Assembly: GCA_031763025.1 (NCBI GenBank)
Contig: JASSKH010000017.1
Location: 9,600,626 to 9,664,625, forward strand
Direction of reading: 5' to 3'
Length of the DNA: 64,000 nucleotides
From: Macrocystis pyrifera
Lineage: Eukaryota > Sar > Phaeophyceae > Laminariales > Laminariaceae
Part shown: positions 12,201-23,375 of the stretch, in pieces
How positions within the stretch are numbered: the stretch's first letter is position 1
How the letters are laid out: each line of letters opens with the position of its first letter
Notes under the pieces: model-generated
What the model was told of the DNA's origin: nothing
What the model saw: the letters and a program-made list of their open reading frames with translations, nothing else
Database searches by the model: none
Position numbers and translations under genes: made by a program

Positions 12201-13057
12201 CGTTATGCTCGAAACTAAAACCACAAGATAGCGCGGCTGGCCGAAAGTAGAGCAGGAGAGCATGACCAAATGTAGGCTGTATAGCGTGCATGGGCAATAA
12301 ACAGCACATCGAGCGGATGGCGGTGTAGCAACGCCGGAATGACCCGAACTTGACAATTTTAGCTCACTTGGGTTCTGGAGGAGCGCGGACACCTTCGCCG
12401 TTGAGTTCCCTCGTGTATCCCTCTTGATTTCTGTATTTTCATCCCATTTTTTGTCGCGTACGTAGCCTACTACTGAATCAAGTTTGGTTCATAGCTCGTG
12501 TGCATGCCGCAGTTGCTTGAAGCCAGAGTTGTCAACTCGCTGGACGTCGTTTGCTACACTATCCAATGCTTTGTTACCAGCATCACGCCAAATCTCACAT
12601 GCACTCTTGACGTGTGCTTTGTTCTCTTGTGGTAATTTCCAGACAAAAATCCAGCTGTTCGAGATCCTCAGATCCCTCGAGGCTGTCCCAGGGGTGCAAA
12701 TCGAAACTGGCTCTGAGGTCAAAACTCCTGCAACTTTGCGGATGCCGGATGAAGACGACGAAATGACTGATGCAGATCAGAGGGGTTCAGGTAGGAGCCT
12801 TCATGAACGAGCGTTGTGTTATTTTGCAGCTGGGTCTGCCAATCCAGGTATAGCGCACCCCAGGAGCACTCTTGGAAATACCCAGCTTACGTTCGCCTTT
12901 GCTCACGCTTTGTTCTTGGTCGGATATTGATGCTCCACTCGTGGCAGGTGAGGGTCGAAGGGAACACCCTTCGGAACAAGTGGGCAACAACTACCCGGTA
13001 CGGGTATCGGCGAAGCAAGAGCTTAAGGCTTCCGGATGGTCCACTGAGCGGAGCTGA
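6247..13057 (+). CDS. class I histone deacetylase (RPD3/HDAC1 type)
   Basis: Zinc-dependent removal of acetyl groups from histone lysines, normally in nuclear co-repressor complexes. Exons: 6247-6307, 6885-7090, 9723-9899, 10325-10444, 10648-10738, 10872-10969, 11155-11388, 11896-12003, 12643-12847, 12948-13057. All joins keep frame with GT-AG sites and give 469 aa, a normal length for the class. The start at 6247 gives [10 protein letters not shown], then [10 protein letters not shown] and the fold-defining [15 protein letters not shown]. Catalytic features are GGLHHAKK (His144, His145), [11 protein letters not shown] (Asp178; zinc ligands Asp180 and His182), DSLSGDRLG (third zinc ligand Asp268) and GGGGYT (Tyr307). 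After about residue 365 comes an acidic tail with [11 protein letters not shown]. The catalytic domain is intact. The last two exons are less certain: reading through 12848 would instead stop at 12930 with a different tail. A 39 nt stretch (12791-12829) has GT and AG ends but is in frame and too short to trust as an intron. Intron 2 (7091-9722) is unusually long. Confidence 0.95.
7091..9722 (+). other. HDAC intron 2 (2.6 kb)
   Basis: Begins GTTTGG after DNMQ and ends CAACAG before [11 protein letters not shown], both inside the conserved domain. I found no nested gene. Apart from a (GAG)n run near 8872-8892, which keeps a frame open, it holds unique-looking sequence and scattered short TA-bounded motifs. 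Confidence 0.7.
11547..11673 (+). repeat. direct duplication of 58 bp in HDAC intron 7
   Basis: Units at 11547-11604 and 11616-11673 are almost identical. Both start ATTTCGACACTTTGTCTACC and end CAACTCCCACTGTA, at a 69 bp period with a GT-rich linker between them. It is a recent local tandem duplication inside the intron 11389-11895. Confidence 0.85.
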
Positions 13058-14983
13058 TTTGTCGAGTGTTGATTTTCGTCTCAGCAAGTTTCTGGCGGAA
13101 TTGGTGGACGCGCAAGGCCTCGGTTCCGCGGCCTCTGTTTTGGAATCCACCATCTCCGCCAAGAGCTCACGTGCTCTTGAATTGTGTCCGGGGCTTGGCT
13201 TGTCCAACAGACCAAGTCAATCGCGATTGACGAGTTTGTGCAAATAGCGATAGCAGCTCGAAGAACTTTTCGGCTGGCAATACCCGTATCACCGGGTTTG
13301 AACATGGGGTGTTGTGTTCTGAAAGAAGAGGGTGCAGAGATGCGACCCAGGTAGGTGTATGGTAGATACCAGGTACTGGTATGTGGTGAAGGAATCCTCG
13401 ATGTCAATTTTTTGTATCACAGCATTGAGTCTGTATTTAAGGTATTCCGCCCTGGGAAACCGTTGACCAGGCCCACGGTCACGGTCTGACTTGCTCTTCC
13501 CGCGAGGACTCTATACATCATTGCCACCTTGCCTGCCCCCAACTGTCGCCTACATCTCAAACCCACCCGCCCATATTGGCCCGGTGGTCTAGTCGTAAAA
13601 TAACCGCGAATGCTGCTAGAGTTGATTCCGTGAGTTCAAATCCCACCCTGATACGTGGGCGTTCTTTATTTGCAAAAAATATTAAAGGAATTAACTTCTG
13701 AAAGCGCGTAGTGTGGGTAGGCGATTTCGACAAGGGGAGAAAGGGCTCAAGTTTTCTCGCGATAAAAATGAAGGCACAAACGGGAGGAGAGCCTATGTGA
13801 CCCCGGAGCTAAGTTGCGGCTATTAGAGGTAGACAAGAGAAGGGCGAAGAAATAAATTGGCAAGAAAAGAAAAAAAAAAAAAAGAGTCCTCCCACAACAT
13901 TTACGCTTTATGCTATCAACTACAGTACGCAGTATAAAACACAAAATTGGACTTTGAAAATAGTATGTGATGGCAAAAGACTAAACGAATCGATTCTGAA
14001 GATTTTGAAGGAAATCCATGATTCCATAGACAACAAGTAATTATGCAACAAATTTCCAAAACAAACCTCGGGAGACTGGCCAAAAATCGGCAATTTTGGA
14101 CAAAACCTTGAATCTCCCGAAAGATCTACCAGGTTTCCCTTTGAAAAATAGGAACCTACCCGTGATCGGCATCAGCGAGAGGAATCGGTTGCCGGCGTTA
14201 ATAATGAAATCGTGACGTTGGTTTTCCCATTTCTAGACGAACAAAATGACCTTCCGTTTTCCGTTTTTTTTTGCCACAATTTCATCAATTTATAACGATT
14301 TTAAAATCTGAATAAGCCCCAACGAGCGAACGTCCGTGACCCCCCCAAAAATCGCCTTGTGAAAAATGTATTCCCCAGATCAGGGCGAACGAATATTTTC
14401 AGTTTTTCAGCATCAAGAGCGGAGCAACACTAGAAGAAAAGACTAGAAAGCTGCGCCTTGGAACATTGTAACGGTGCTTTCAGATTTGTGAGTATTAAGG
14501 CCTACCTGGCTGGTGAACGTGTACCTCGGTGCAATTTTATTTTTGGGAAATTTCGGCCGGGATGGACCTTAGCATGAGGGATGCGTTTCACCCGCAGTGT
14601 TGTCCTGGTGTCCAGAAAACTCCGACGCAACACCCAAAAAATAATGTTCTTCGCTGTACCATCGTAGCGCAACCTGCAAGACCCGCCAAAACTATCACGG
14701 CGGTCCACAATAAACAGGGCCTCAATACCAGGACCCATCGGACAGTATTCCCATACCAAATAGAACGACAACGCACCTAAAGTATACTGGTATATGTTTT
14801 TTATATATATCACGACAATGCACAGCTGGACCTTCGCGCAAGAAAAAAGCGCGGTCTTGCGTCGTGTTTATTCACTTGACGGGACCGCAAAAGGTAAACA
14901 CGTATAATGTGATATGGTATATTCAAAAAACGGAAAATCGTTCGGTGTAGTACGCGGCCTGCCGGAATACAGCTACAAGGGCT
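13058..14983. other. convergent spacer between HDAC and ARPC4
   Basis: About 1.9 kb holding the 3' flanks of both genes. Positions 13058-13250 are GC-rich and open in several frames but match nothing I know. A SINE-like element lies at about 13578-13820. The rest is AT-rich with no exon. Confidence 0.5.
13578..13820 (+). mobile_element. diverged tRNA-derived SINE
   Basis: The head resembles a tRNA: an A-box-like TGGTCTAGTCGTAA near 13584 and a B-box-like GAGTTCAAATCCCACC near 13632. The body shares CGCGATAAAAATGAAGGCAC and a following ...TGTGACC segment with the SINE copies at 17776, 19839, 23044 and 24851. The cloverleaf is imperfect (only a few acceptor pairs), so it is a SINE relic and not a functional tRNA. 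Confidence 0.6.
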
Positions 14984-17900
14984 TTACTGCACGAATTGCA
15001 GCATGAACTGCTGAGCAATAATTCGCCCCCTTGCATTGATCGCGATCTTCATGCCGCTGATTTCCTTGTCGATGTCTTCCATAAACTGGATGATGAAATC
15101 AATCAGCTTGTGCTTCCAGAGCTTTTCCAGGTGAGAGTGGGTGACGAGGAAGCTGATATCGAACCCCTGGTCAACGCACACAACAGATATTTGCACCGGG
15201 AAAAAAGGAAACTAGGGGTTGGAATTTGTACGGAGGTAGTTAGTTGGGCGACAGGAATCGTTGCCAGCGTCGGCATCGCTACAAGCCTCCCCCCAGAGCT
15301 TTCGCCCTATTCAGACGGGTGGACGCGATAATTGGTATGATAGTCATGCAACAGCGCTTTGCTCCGTCTACCCAAAGTTGTACAGATCGACAAATACTGT
15401 CATCCACTGGCATATGCGCACGTAGCGCAATACCGAGATTCTCACCTCTGCAGGCTTCCGTCGCATCACCACGAATTGTTCCGCGCGCTGCATCAAGAAG
15501 CTCGTGAATCGGTGACACAGGATAGTCTCGATCTCATCGGCTTGTTTCACAGCGATACTAACTCGCACACTGTTGACGCTGGTTTCAATCAGACACCGCT
15601 CCTGCTCATTCCGGCAAATAGTCACCGGGTTAAGAAGCAGCTCTTTGCTCGACCTGCACGTGGAGCGCGGAGATGGGCCCTTGTCAAGCATCAAGTAAAA
15701 AAATGCAGCTACGTGTGGAGCACATGTCTTAAGGCGTCGAAATCGAAACTAGGCCATTTGCGATATGCCCGTCCAACAATACATGGTAACATACAAGCCA
15801 CATTGCTGAAACCAGGTACTAACGCTAATAAAAGAAGCGATAACCAAGATGTCTACCGTATATGGCCAGGGGGGAGGGCGGGAACCCCCCGTTGCTCCCA
15901 AGAGTCGCGTTTTTTTTCGTTGATACCCAAATAGTAACCCTAACCCCGACAACCTACGATTACGCACGTACATACCAATTGGAGAACAGAGAGGCCCCTC
16001 AGAAAATGCGACTTTTCGTTTTTTCTTTTGGTCTTTATTGAAGCTCTTGGTCCTTCTGTTCGTGCGTACGTAGTACATGAGAATACCAGCTACCACGCTG
16101 CGGGCAATGTGCTGACTGATACGTGTACGAGTCGGTAGTAGTTACTTCACACGCGGCGGGAGAGTAGGACCGACGCGATGCAAGTGCGCGTGTGCACGTT
16201 CATGTATGCCAAAAGATACCCTATTTACTTTAATGTACCTGACACATGTGGTACCTCTCGTGATGCTATCGTGTGGGGGTGTACGGGGGACTCGGGACAG
16301 ATTTCGCCAGCCACCTACCAATCATATCTCCCGCATGGGCGAAATCAAGCCGCACATAGAGCAGTACGCACAACATGCTCGCACAAAAACAAGACACAGT
16401 GACAGAAGACATAGCAACTCCTGCAACAATAGGTTTCGATCTCCACATAGAATCAACCCACCGTCAACCCGCCTCGTGTCGGGCAAGACCAGTGAATCTA
16501 GACGACGGCCTCGAAGGTATCGTATGGATCTGTTCTTTAGGGGGCGAGAGGTTGCCAGCGGCGTCCTACGCTCTTCGTCGAAATAAGAAAAAAAAAACTG
16601 TAGTGTGCCATCGAAGAGGGATCGATATTATTTGTCGTCTGTTTTCTATACATCAGCGGCCAGATGTTTTTTTCATCAGACGCCTGGTCGGCGCCCGCCA
16701 CATATCACCGGCCTTGATGTGAACTCTGTGGCCCTTGCGTGGGTCGGAGCCCCTAGCGAGCGCGGCCCATTTAGATTTCATGACGCAGTCGTTGGGTTTG
16801 TCGATCGATGCCAAACCTGAAAAAAAGTCTAGTTCTCTTGCCATCAGCTATCGGAGGGGGATCGGGACTTTTGCCGTTGGTCTCTACACACCAGCGGCCA
16901 AAGATTTGTTTAACAGACGTCCGGCTTGCGCCTGTCACATATCACCGGCCGTCATGTCAACACTGTGATCCTAGGGTGGGTTTGAGCCCCTAACGAGCGC
17001 GCCTCGTTCAGATTTCATGACACAATAGTTTTGTCGATAGATAACTGCCGAGATCTCGCAATCTCGCTGACGAGTTCTTTATGAAACTATTCATAAAGTT
17101 TCGCCCTCGTCCTGATGAGTTGCCCGGCAACTCATCATGCGCAGTAGAAACAAATTGCCATCACCTCTCACCACGTACTCGCAAATACCGTTTTTACGTG
17201 CCACGGGAATCCGAGCACTGAATTCCCTGAGAATTTCAGTGTGCACTCTAAAAACTGCACTAGAAAAAAAAAAATCACGGTGCGCTGAAAAAAGTGCACT
17301 CATCAAACTACTTGATTCCAACTTTCATGAAATGACTTGATATCAACTTTCGTAATTTTATATCGCTATTTATAGCTGCGGTATTCCAAAGAGTAAACTC
17401 GTAGGAATTTGAAGGTTCTCATGCGATATGCTCGGAAGAGCCCAAACATCGGAACATCAACCATCAAGCGCACCGCTTTGGTCGCCAACGATTCTGGGCC
17501 GAAAAGAACGCCTCTTATCTATGGCGCATCTCGAACTAGGTGGCCGCAGGTACGGGTGCCTCTGTTGCACGTAGTCCACGAGAACTACGCACGCCCCAGG
17601 TACCGGTACTTGAAGCAGGATACCAAAGCAATATAACTGGCACCTTTTGGGTACCAATCCAAAATCAGAAAATTATTAATAAGGCAAAAACAAAAGCTGT
17701 ATGACATGTCCAAAGGTACCCGAGGACATGAACAAAGTTCGTGTCCCGTTCAGGTAAATAATAGCGTACATATCAGCCGGCGTCCCTGGTGGCTTGGGAG
17801 GTGGTCAGCGTGCCTACTAAGATCAATTTCGTGGGTTCGGTTATCACCGAGTGCATACTCGTAGGGACTTCTTCCTGGATAAAAATTGACTAGCGGAAAG

Positions 17901-20900
17901 CGCGAGAGCGCGAGTTAGCAACCTTCGACGAAAATCGGCAAGCAATGGGATTGCTGCACCCTATGCGCGATAAAAATGAAGGCACGTACCGGGGGGGTAA
18001 GGGACCGCACCCATGGCCACGGCTTGTCCAGAAGAATGCTGAGGGTAAAAACTCCTACGGGCAAGGGCCGTTCCTAACGAACCAAAATAAATAATGATTC
18101 ATGAATTTTTGGCATGACAAAATATTACGATCCGTGACATTTCAGTTCTAGCGAAAAAAAAACTCAAAAACGTACGGTTTTATGATATTTTTACAATGTA
18201 ATATGTCTACTCCAACGGTTTTTGCGGGTGGAGCCAACTCTCGCGAGTGGGGCACGGCCAGATCGAGCCGAGCCGACCGCGCCTGGCCCGGCCTGTGAGA
18301 TTCCAATCTCACCCACCGTCGGCCAAGCCCGGTCCGCGAGATTCTATCTTGTAGGCCGTCTGCCCAGCCTGGTCTGTGACATTCTCAGATCATTTTCGCT
18401 TCTTCGAGCTGTGGCTACTCCTCGAATTTTTGAGGCCACAATGTGCTCGTTAGCCCGCACCCAGTGGTGTATTTGGGCAGCCGCCCGTTGTCCACAAGCG
18501 GCGTACGAGCAGAGTCTGCCATGCCCCTACACCCGCCTTCAGATACCGTTGGTGCGCGTGGATTGAGTATTAGTGCGTTTTTCAGGCCTATTTTGAGCCA
18601 CGAATAAAGTCACGAATCGTGATTTTGTTTTTTTTTTAAGGAAAAGCAGAAAAATTGGAGTCAGGGTGTGTCTAAACAGTGTCGAAATCGAAAATCGAAA
18701 TGATAATAAACAAGGCACTGATTGGTCCCTGGTTATGTGGTAGACCTGTGCTAACGAGCGCTAAATTGCCCGCATGTGTGCAAAGTTGCGAACGGCCTAG
18801 TAGGTTGTGCTCTCCGTTGCTTTTCGCCTGGATTTCTATTTTCACTTTTCGATTCTGTTCGGACACCTAGGCTAATTTTTATCGAAATCGGAATGAATCC
18901 GATTCTCGATTGAGCTTTTCGATTCTGTTTAGACACACCCTGAGGATGCGTCGGAGTTCTCTCCAAGATCTATCAGGGGGTGTTTCCCGCTTCTCGAGGG
19001 GCCCGGTTGCAAGAAATCACCGTCCGCACTTTTCCTATCCAACTGAGGTGAATATGACTGCGATCGTGGATCGGATCGAAAAATACGTTTTTTTCGATCC
19101 GATTGGGCGTTTGGATCGTATTTGACCGAGTTGAATCGAAAAAGTGCGGTCGGCAATTTCCTGTATCTGGGTGCCTGGAGAAGCGGGAAACACCCCCAGA
19201 TAAATCTTGGAGAGAGGTCGGACATTCTGAGGCGAGAAAGACAAATTTCCAACATTTCCGGGGCAAAAGCTCATGCGAACGTGCTGTAAGGTACTTTTTC
19301 AACTGGCTCCAAATACGACTGCATAAGAAGTGGCCTCATGAATCGTTGATTTTTTTCGTGATGATTTACGACAAAAAAAAACAAGATTCATGACAAAAAT
19401 CTCACGAATCGTGTTTTTCTTGTTCCTTGGGAATGGCCCCTGAGCTGAAAAGTAAAAGTGATGATAAAGAAATATACATACCAGATATATTTACACCTGG
19501 TATGTATCATAGGAGATGGCAGCACATCGAGGTATTGAGGAGAATCAGACCGAAAAGGTGCATGGTGATCGATTCTCAGCGTCAACCCGTACCTTCCAAA
19601 CGAAGCGCCCTTGGAGCCAAAACGCCTTAACCAGTACCAGGTATATAACAAAGTACAGCAGTATATAATTGACTATTAACACGTAGTATTACGGGGGACC
19701 ATAGTAAATAGGACCGACGGTCCACACAAAAACCTATATATTTACCTATTTTTACTCTCAATATTTGGTCCTATTTACTATGGTCCCCCGCAATAGTAGA
19801 AACTATCAACAGTACGTACATAATATTGTAAATCACACCCGGCATCCCCGGTGCTTAGGTCCCCCGGGTGGCTTAGTAGGCAGGTGGTCCGCTTGTCTAC
19901 TATTAATATTAATAAGACCAATTTCGTGGGTTCAAGTCTCACCGAGTGCATACTCATAAAGGAATTTATCTTGCATAAAAATTGATCAGCCACAAGCGCG
20001 AAAGCGTGAGTTAGCTATTTGTATGAAAAACGGCGAGCAGTGGGAATGCTGAACCCTACGGATGCGCGACAAGAAATGAAGGCACGCACTGGGGGGAAGA
20101 AGGGACGACACCTGTGACCACGGCTTGCCCAGAAGAAGACCGCAGAGGGTAAAAGCCTACTATTAATAATACTGTATTAATACCAGAAAAGTGGAAAGTG
20201 ACGACTCCAAAAAAATATACATCTCGATCTCTGGCCCACACCAATCTGACCTGATCTCAACCTCCGGCTTGTTATGCCTTTCCACGGTCTGAGAAGGGAA
20301 ATTCCGAAGGCATAGTGCTGCATCCAAAGTACCGCGTATCGCATTAAGGTAAGGCCGTAAGGTGTTGGCCTGCAAAACAATGGCAGAGGGCGTAGAAGAG
20401 AAGGTTGCACAAGATTAGCGTATACCCTGGTACGAAGTAAGCAGGTACATGAAATTCTGTAGTCTCGAAGGGCAGCCGACACAAAAACTTGGTATTAATA
20501 ATAGTTTTGGGATACTATTAATATGTTGTCGTCTGGTATTAGAGACGCTATCAAACTACACTGTTTCCAGTCTGTGCTCATCCTCACGCACCATGATTCG
20601 GACGTTTCCAGCTCTGGCTTGCGGATGTCAGTGCTGCGTTGCCGGCACAAGTAAGCAAGTAGAGCAAGAAGCAATGCTTGTAATTCCCATTGATTTGGCA
20701 AAAGAAGCGATGGCTGGAAAGTTGGGCGTTGCAAATATTGAGGCGTGCCTGGTATTCGATTTCTGTCCCCGCGGAGGAACAAATGGGAAAGATCCGAAAA
20801 AAACAAAATATTTACCCCTGCTTCCAGAAGCCTCTGAACGGCGCTTCAAACCCCAACAATACACTTCCTAAAAAAAAATACGTTTCCGCTGATCATCATC

Positions 20901-21411
20901 CCACTTGCCACTGCTGCACCCTCACAGGCCTCACAGACGACGTGCTACCCTTCACCCTTCCATCCCATCACATCTGTCCAACCCCTTCATACATGGGACG
21001 AGTCACGGCAGAGACGGCGTTCAGACCCACCGCGCCATCCTCGTTCATCTTCGCGAACACGACCGACGAGCCAGGCTAGAAGTGAACTCGATCGTATCGA
21101 GTATAGAGCGTACCACGGGCTAGGGCAGGACTACTCCGTCGGGTCCGAAGTTTGTTGTAGGGATCGCCGATATTTATTCCAGGCCGTGCGGCGTAGATCA
21201 GAGAAGGTGAGTTCTCTTGATAAACTTGATTATTGTAGCTTTCCCTGGGTTTGTCCTGCGGTGCGCGTCCTGTTGGTATCGGAAAATTCGCGAACTTTTG
21301 GTGTGTCTTGACTTTTTTGGCCAAGGCAAACGTCACCCCCGTTTCTCTCTCGATGGCCTCCTTTGCTGTGTGAAGTAGTACGAGTGGCACAGAGCAAGTG
21401 ATACATACCAT
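14984..21411 (-). CDS. ARPC4: actin-related protein 2/3 complex subunit 4
   Basis: A core subunit of the Arp2/3 complex, which nucleates branched actin filaments; ARPC4 pairs with ARPC2 to form the backbone that holds the daughter filament. Exons on the minus strand: 21411-21409 (ATG only), 20369-20251, 15653-15446, 15166-14984. The total is 513 nt and 170 aa; the human protein has 168. Recognised segments are [68 protein letters not shown] in the slightly changed form [24 protein letters not shown] then [12 protein letters not shown], and [18 protein letters not shown] to the TAA at 14984. Phases agree: AG|G at the second junction and phase 0 elsewhere. The initiator is inferred: no ATG opens exon 2, and 21411-21409 is an ATG followed directly by a strong GTATGT donor, giving MANTLRPYL. 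The other introns are 4.6 kb (15654-20250) and 279 bp. Confidence 0.93.
16598..17045 (+). repeat. diverged tandem dimer, about 215 bp units
   Basis: Unit 1 is about 16598-16815 and unit 2 about 16831-17045. Shared blocks in order: GCCATC[G/A], GGGATCG, CATCAGCGGCCA or CACCAGCGGCCA, CACATATCACCGGCC, GAGCCCCTA, GAGCGCG, TTTCATGACxCA and TTTGTCGAT. Open frames run through but are not conserved between units. Confidence 0.7.
17776..18060 (+). mobile_element. tRNA-derived SINE, copy 1
   Basis: The head has an A-box-like GGCTTGGGAGG and a decayed B box (GTGGGTTCGGTTATCACCG). The body carries the family blocks GCATACTCGTAGGGACTT, GGAAAGCGCGAG, GCGCGATAAAAATGAAGGCA and ACGGCTTGTCCAGAAGAA. At 17811-17825 it reads CCTACTAAGATC and at 17888-17896 GACTAGCGG. 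These are the sites where other copies carry extra TTAATA-type sequence. Confidence 0.8.
18060..18640 (+). repeat. dispersed repeat R2, copy A
   Basis: The second copy is at about 43755-44400 in the same orientation. Shared blocks: GGGCCGTTCCTAACG, GTGACATTTCAGTTCTA, TTTTTGCGGGTGGAGCCAAC then TCTCGCGAGT, GACCGCGCCTGGCCCGG, CGTGCTCGTTAGCCCGC (TGTGCTCG in this copy) and CCGTTGGTGCGCGTG. The two copies break frame differently, so no protein is called. It directly follows the SINE at 17776. Confidence 0.8.
18661..18943. mobile_element. 283 bp element with 19 bp terminal inverted repeats
   Basis: The left terminus TCAGGGTGTGTCTAAACAG (18661-18679) is matched exactly by CTGTTTAGACACACCCTGA at the right end (18925-18943). 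Repeats of ATCGAAA-type sequence extend the similarity inward. There is no coding capacity, so it is a MITE-like element. The flanks are GGAG and GGAT, and a 3 bp GGA duplication is possible but not clear. Confidence 0.75.
18951..19232. repeat. foldback sequence with arms of about 130 bp
   Basis: The left arm, starting GTCGGAGTTCTCTCCAAGAT, pairs with the right arm ending ATCTTGGAGAGAGGTCGGAC. Matching blocks include GGGGGTGTTTCCCGCTTCTC with GAGAAGCGGGAAACACCCCC, and GGATCGGATCGAAAAA with TTTTTTCGATCCGAT. It starts 8 bp after the neighbouring inverted-repeat element, so the two may have moved together. Confidence 0.7.
19689..19793. mobile_element. TA-flanked MITE (GGGGG-TIR family), copy 1
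   Basis: 105 bp, flanked by TA on both sides (19687-19688 and 19794-19795). The inverted termini are TTACGGGGGACCATAGTAAA and the matching end ...GGTCCCCCGCAA. The core shares CCTATATATTTACCTATTTT then TACT with the copies at 28939, 51710 and 55441. It has no coding capacity. The TA target is typical of Tc1/mariner-type elements. Confidence 0.88.
19839..20218 (+). mobile_element. tRNA-derived SINE, copy 2
   Basis: A-box-like GTGGCTTAGTAGGCAGG and B-box-like GTGGGTTCAAGTCTCACCG make this one of the cleanest tRNA heads in the family. The body blocks GAGTGCATACTC, GAAAGCGTGAGTTAG, GCAGTGGGAATGCTGAACCC and CACGGCTTGCCCAGAAGAA match copies 3 and 4. Compared with copy 1 it has 12 extra bases (TTAATATTAATA) after CTA at about 19901-19914, and a further TATTAATAATACTGTATTAA-type insertion at 20161-20182. 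It ends about 30 bp from ARPC4 exon 2. Confidence 0.82.
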
Positions 21412-23043
21412 GGCGTTCACCGGTGCGTTAGTTTGTGATACCTAGCATGACGTAACCCAACACCCACGCTTGTGCGCTTCGTTTGCCCCCTTTCCAGCAG
21501 GCAGTCCAGTTACATCAACCAACATCGCGGGAGACAGACAGATAGTGTCCGGTCTGTGCACGCGACATACAGCAAAGTAGTAGTAAATACACAAAGTGAA
21601 AGTATTCTTGAGTACGTGAGGTGTGTTTCTTGAAGGAAGGTGTTCCGCGAAGGTGGCTTCGCTGATTGGAGCTACGACTACAACACTAGGGTTGGGCGAC
21701 CCCATCTTCTCCGTAGCACGGTTGGATGGTGAGCCGCACAGTCGACAGCTCGCCAGGTGGCGGGCCCAGGAGGTGAGCGCAAGCAAGTACAACAAACTAC
21801 TTCACCAAAATACTGGTGTAGTCATAGCCCAACAGCATTGCGCCATTGGGGCCCAGGTATATATAGCTAAAGCGACAAGTACGATATTGTCAACTGCTGT
21901 TGTTGTAGGAACGCGCAGCAGTACGTGTATACGTACATCCAAGTGTAAGAGGCAAGGTAACACATCCACTGGGGTGAATTTCCGGGCCGGTTGTCTCCAA
22001 AACAAGGGGAACACACACAACTAGGGTAGTGGGGTCGGAAAAATCACCTCGAGATTTTTCCATAGAGGCATCGCTCGGAGTAGCTCTCTCCCCATTGTCG
22101 CGAAAATCGTCTCGGAAATTCGTCCGAGGTGTCTTATCACTTACCACCCTTGTCATGCTTGTCATGGTGTCATGACAGTTCTACTGCTGTGCTGTAGTGT
22201 CATATTAATAGTGTCATACGGTATACCAGGTACCAGGTACACGTACTGATACCATTCCATACAAACCTCGTACATGGGACACCATTTTCGTACGACTCGA
22301 ACGAAGGTACCACATCGCTTAACCTGTTGACGTGTGCCAGGTGCCAAATATTCGCACATACCTGGTATGTACTTAATATTAGTAGATGTAATAATATACC
22401 TGGCGTTACCTACCTGGTTCCAGGTATATCATACCCAGGGCAAAACGCAAAGAAATACCCCTGGTATATATTTTTAATAATAGGACAGCCGCTGCCTTCG
22501 TCCTTGGATTTATCATACCCGCAATGACTGACTGCCATGACCGTACCAAGTATCTTAGAGACTCGTTGTGCGCAGACGCTGAACGGTCAAACGGCAATCG
22601 TTGCCGGGCTACCGGTGGGTATGATACTATTATTCTGAATAGCTATTAACCCAAAACTAAAAGTCGGTGGTACAAGTAGCTTCCACGTATCGGAGGTAGG
22701 CGAGTATCCGGTTAACTCAAAGCCACAAGGATTGGCCGGTGCAAATGATACGTATATTACGTACGTACCTGTATGACGTATGATTGCTGAGTTGCCGAGT
22801 TGGTGAGTTCGTAAGTTCTGCCGCCATGGTCATTGTCAGATATCAGACCGCGTTTCTTGTGTTTTCTGGTTACTGGTCGAATTCAGCAACTTTCATCACA
22901 GAGTAGGTTTGAATATCCCGAATATTGAGTACCAGGTATTTATATACTAGTAGTAATACATCAAATGTACCAGCAGGTAGATACCAGCAGGGTTTTATTT
23001 CGTACCAGTATGTATACCTTGTCTATGAAACATATTTGTTTCA
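21412..23043. other. ARPC4 upstream flank
   Basis: The 5' flank of ARPC4 is expected in the first few hundred bases. No gene is recognised. The stretch 22190-22500 is unusually dense in TACCAGGTA/TACCTGGTA motifs and AT-rich TA-bounded motifs. Confidence 0.45.
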
Positions 23044-23375
23044 GCCGGCGTCCCCGGTGGCTTGGTAGGAAGTAGTCCGCGTGCCTACTGTTAATATTAA
23101 TAAGATCAAGTTTCCTGGGTTTGAGTGTCACCGAATGCGTACTCGTAAGGTCTTTTCCTTGTATCAAAACTAATTATTTTAATAGAAGAAAGCGCGAGAG
23201 CGTGAGTTAGCTCATTCCATGATAATCGACGAGCAGTGAGAATGCTGGAACCTGTATGCGCGATAAAACACCGGGTGGGGAAAGGGACGACACCTGTGAC
23301 CAGGGCTTGTGCAGAAGGTCGCTGAGGGTAAAGCCTCCTACGAGTTAAGCTGGGAAGTAAAAGTGATGGTGAATA
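23044..23375 (+). mobile_element. tRNA-derived SINE, copy 3
   Basis: Head GCCGGCGTCCCCGGTGGCTT with an A-box-like GTGGCTTGGTAGG; the B-box region reads CTGGGTTTGAGTGTCACCG. Body blocks include GAAAGCGCGAGAGCGTGAGT, GACACCTGTGACCAGGGCTT, GCTGAGGGTAAAGCCTCCTA and GTTAAGCTGGGAAGTAAAAG. The copy carries TTAATATTAATAA after CCTACTG (23091-23103) where copy 1 has no such bases. Orientation is the same as the other copies. Confidence 0.82.

Larger units (their letters stand above)
15654..20250 (-). other. ARPC4 intron 2 (4.6 kb), rich in mobile elements
   Basis: Begins GTCAGA and ends GTGCAG on the minus strand. It holds two SINE copies, a TA-MITE, one copy of repeat R2, two inverted-repeat elements and a diverged tandem dimer, listed separately. 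No nested gene was recognised. Confidence 0.8.

Noticed and set aside
12830..12847. An 18 nt micro-exon in HDAC
   Set aside because: It needs a 39 nt intron; read-through keeps the frame and is simpler, so I merged it into one exon and recorded the alternative as a finding.
13085..13135. A stretch resembling the D-arm of a tRNA-Leu (GGCGGAATTGGTGGACGC)
   Set aside because: No matching T-arm (GGTTCGAATCC type) or acceptor stem follows, so it is not a tRNA gene; the similarity is probably chance.
18222..18566. A 114-codon open frame inside repeat R2
   Set aside because: The second R2 copy breaks this frame and opens a different one, so there is no conserved protein.
20581..20871. A plus-strand open frame within ARPC4 intron 1 with protein-like composition
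   Set aside because: No recognisable domain, no matching splice partners, and it lies antisense within an intron; not enough to call a gene.
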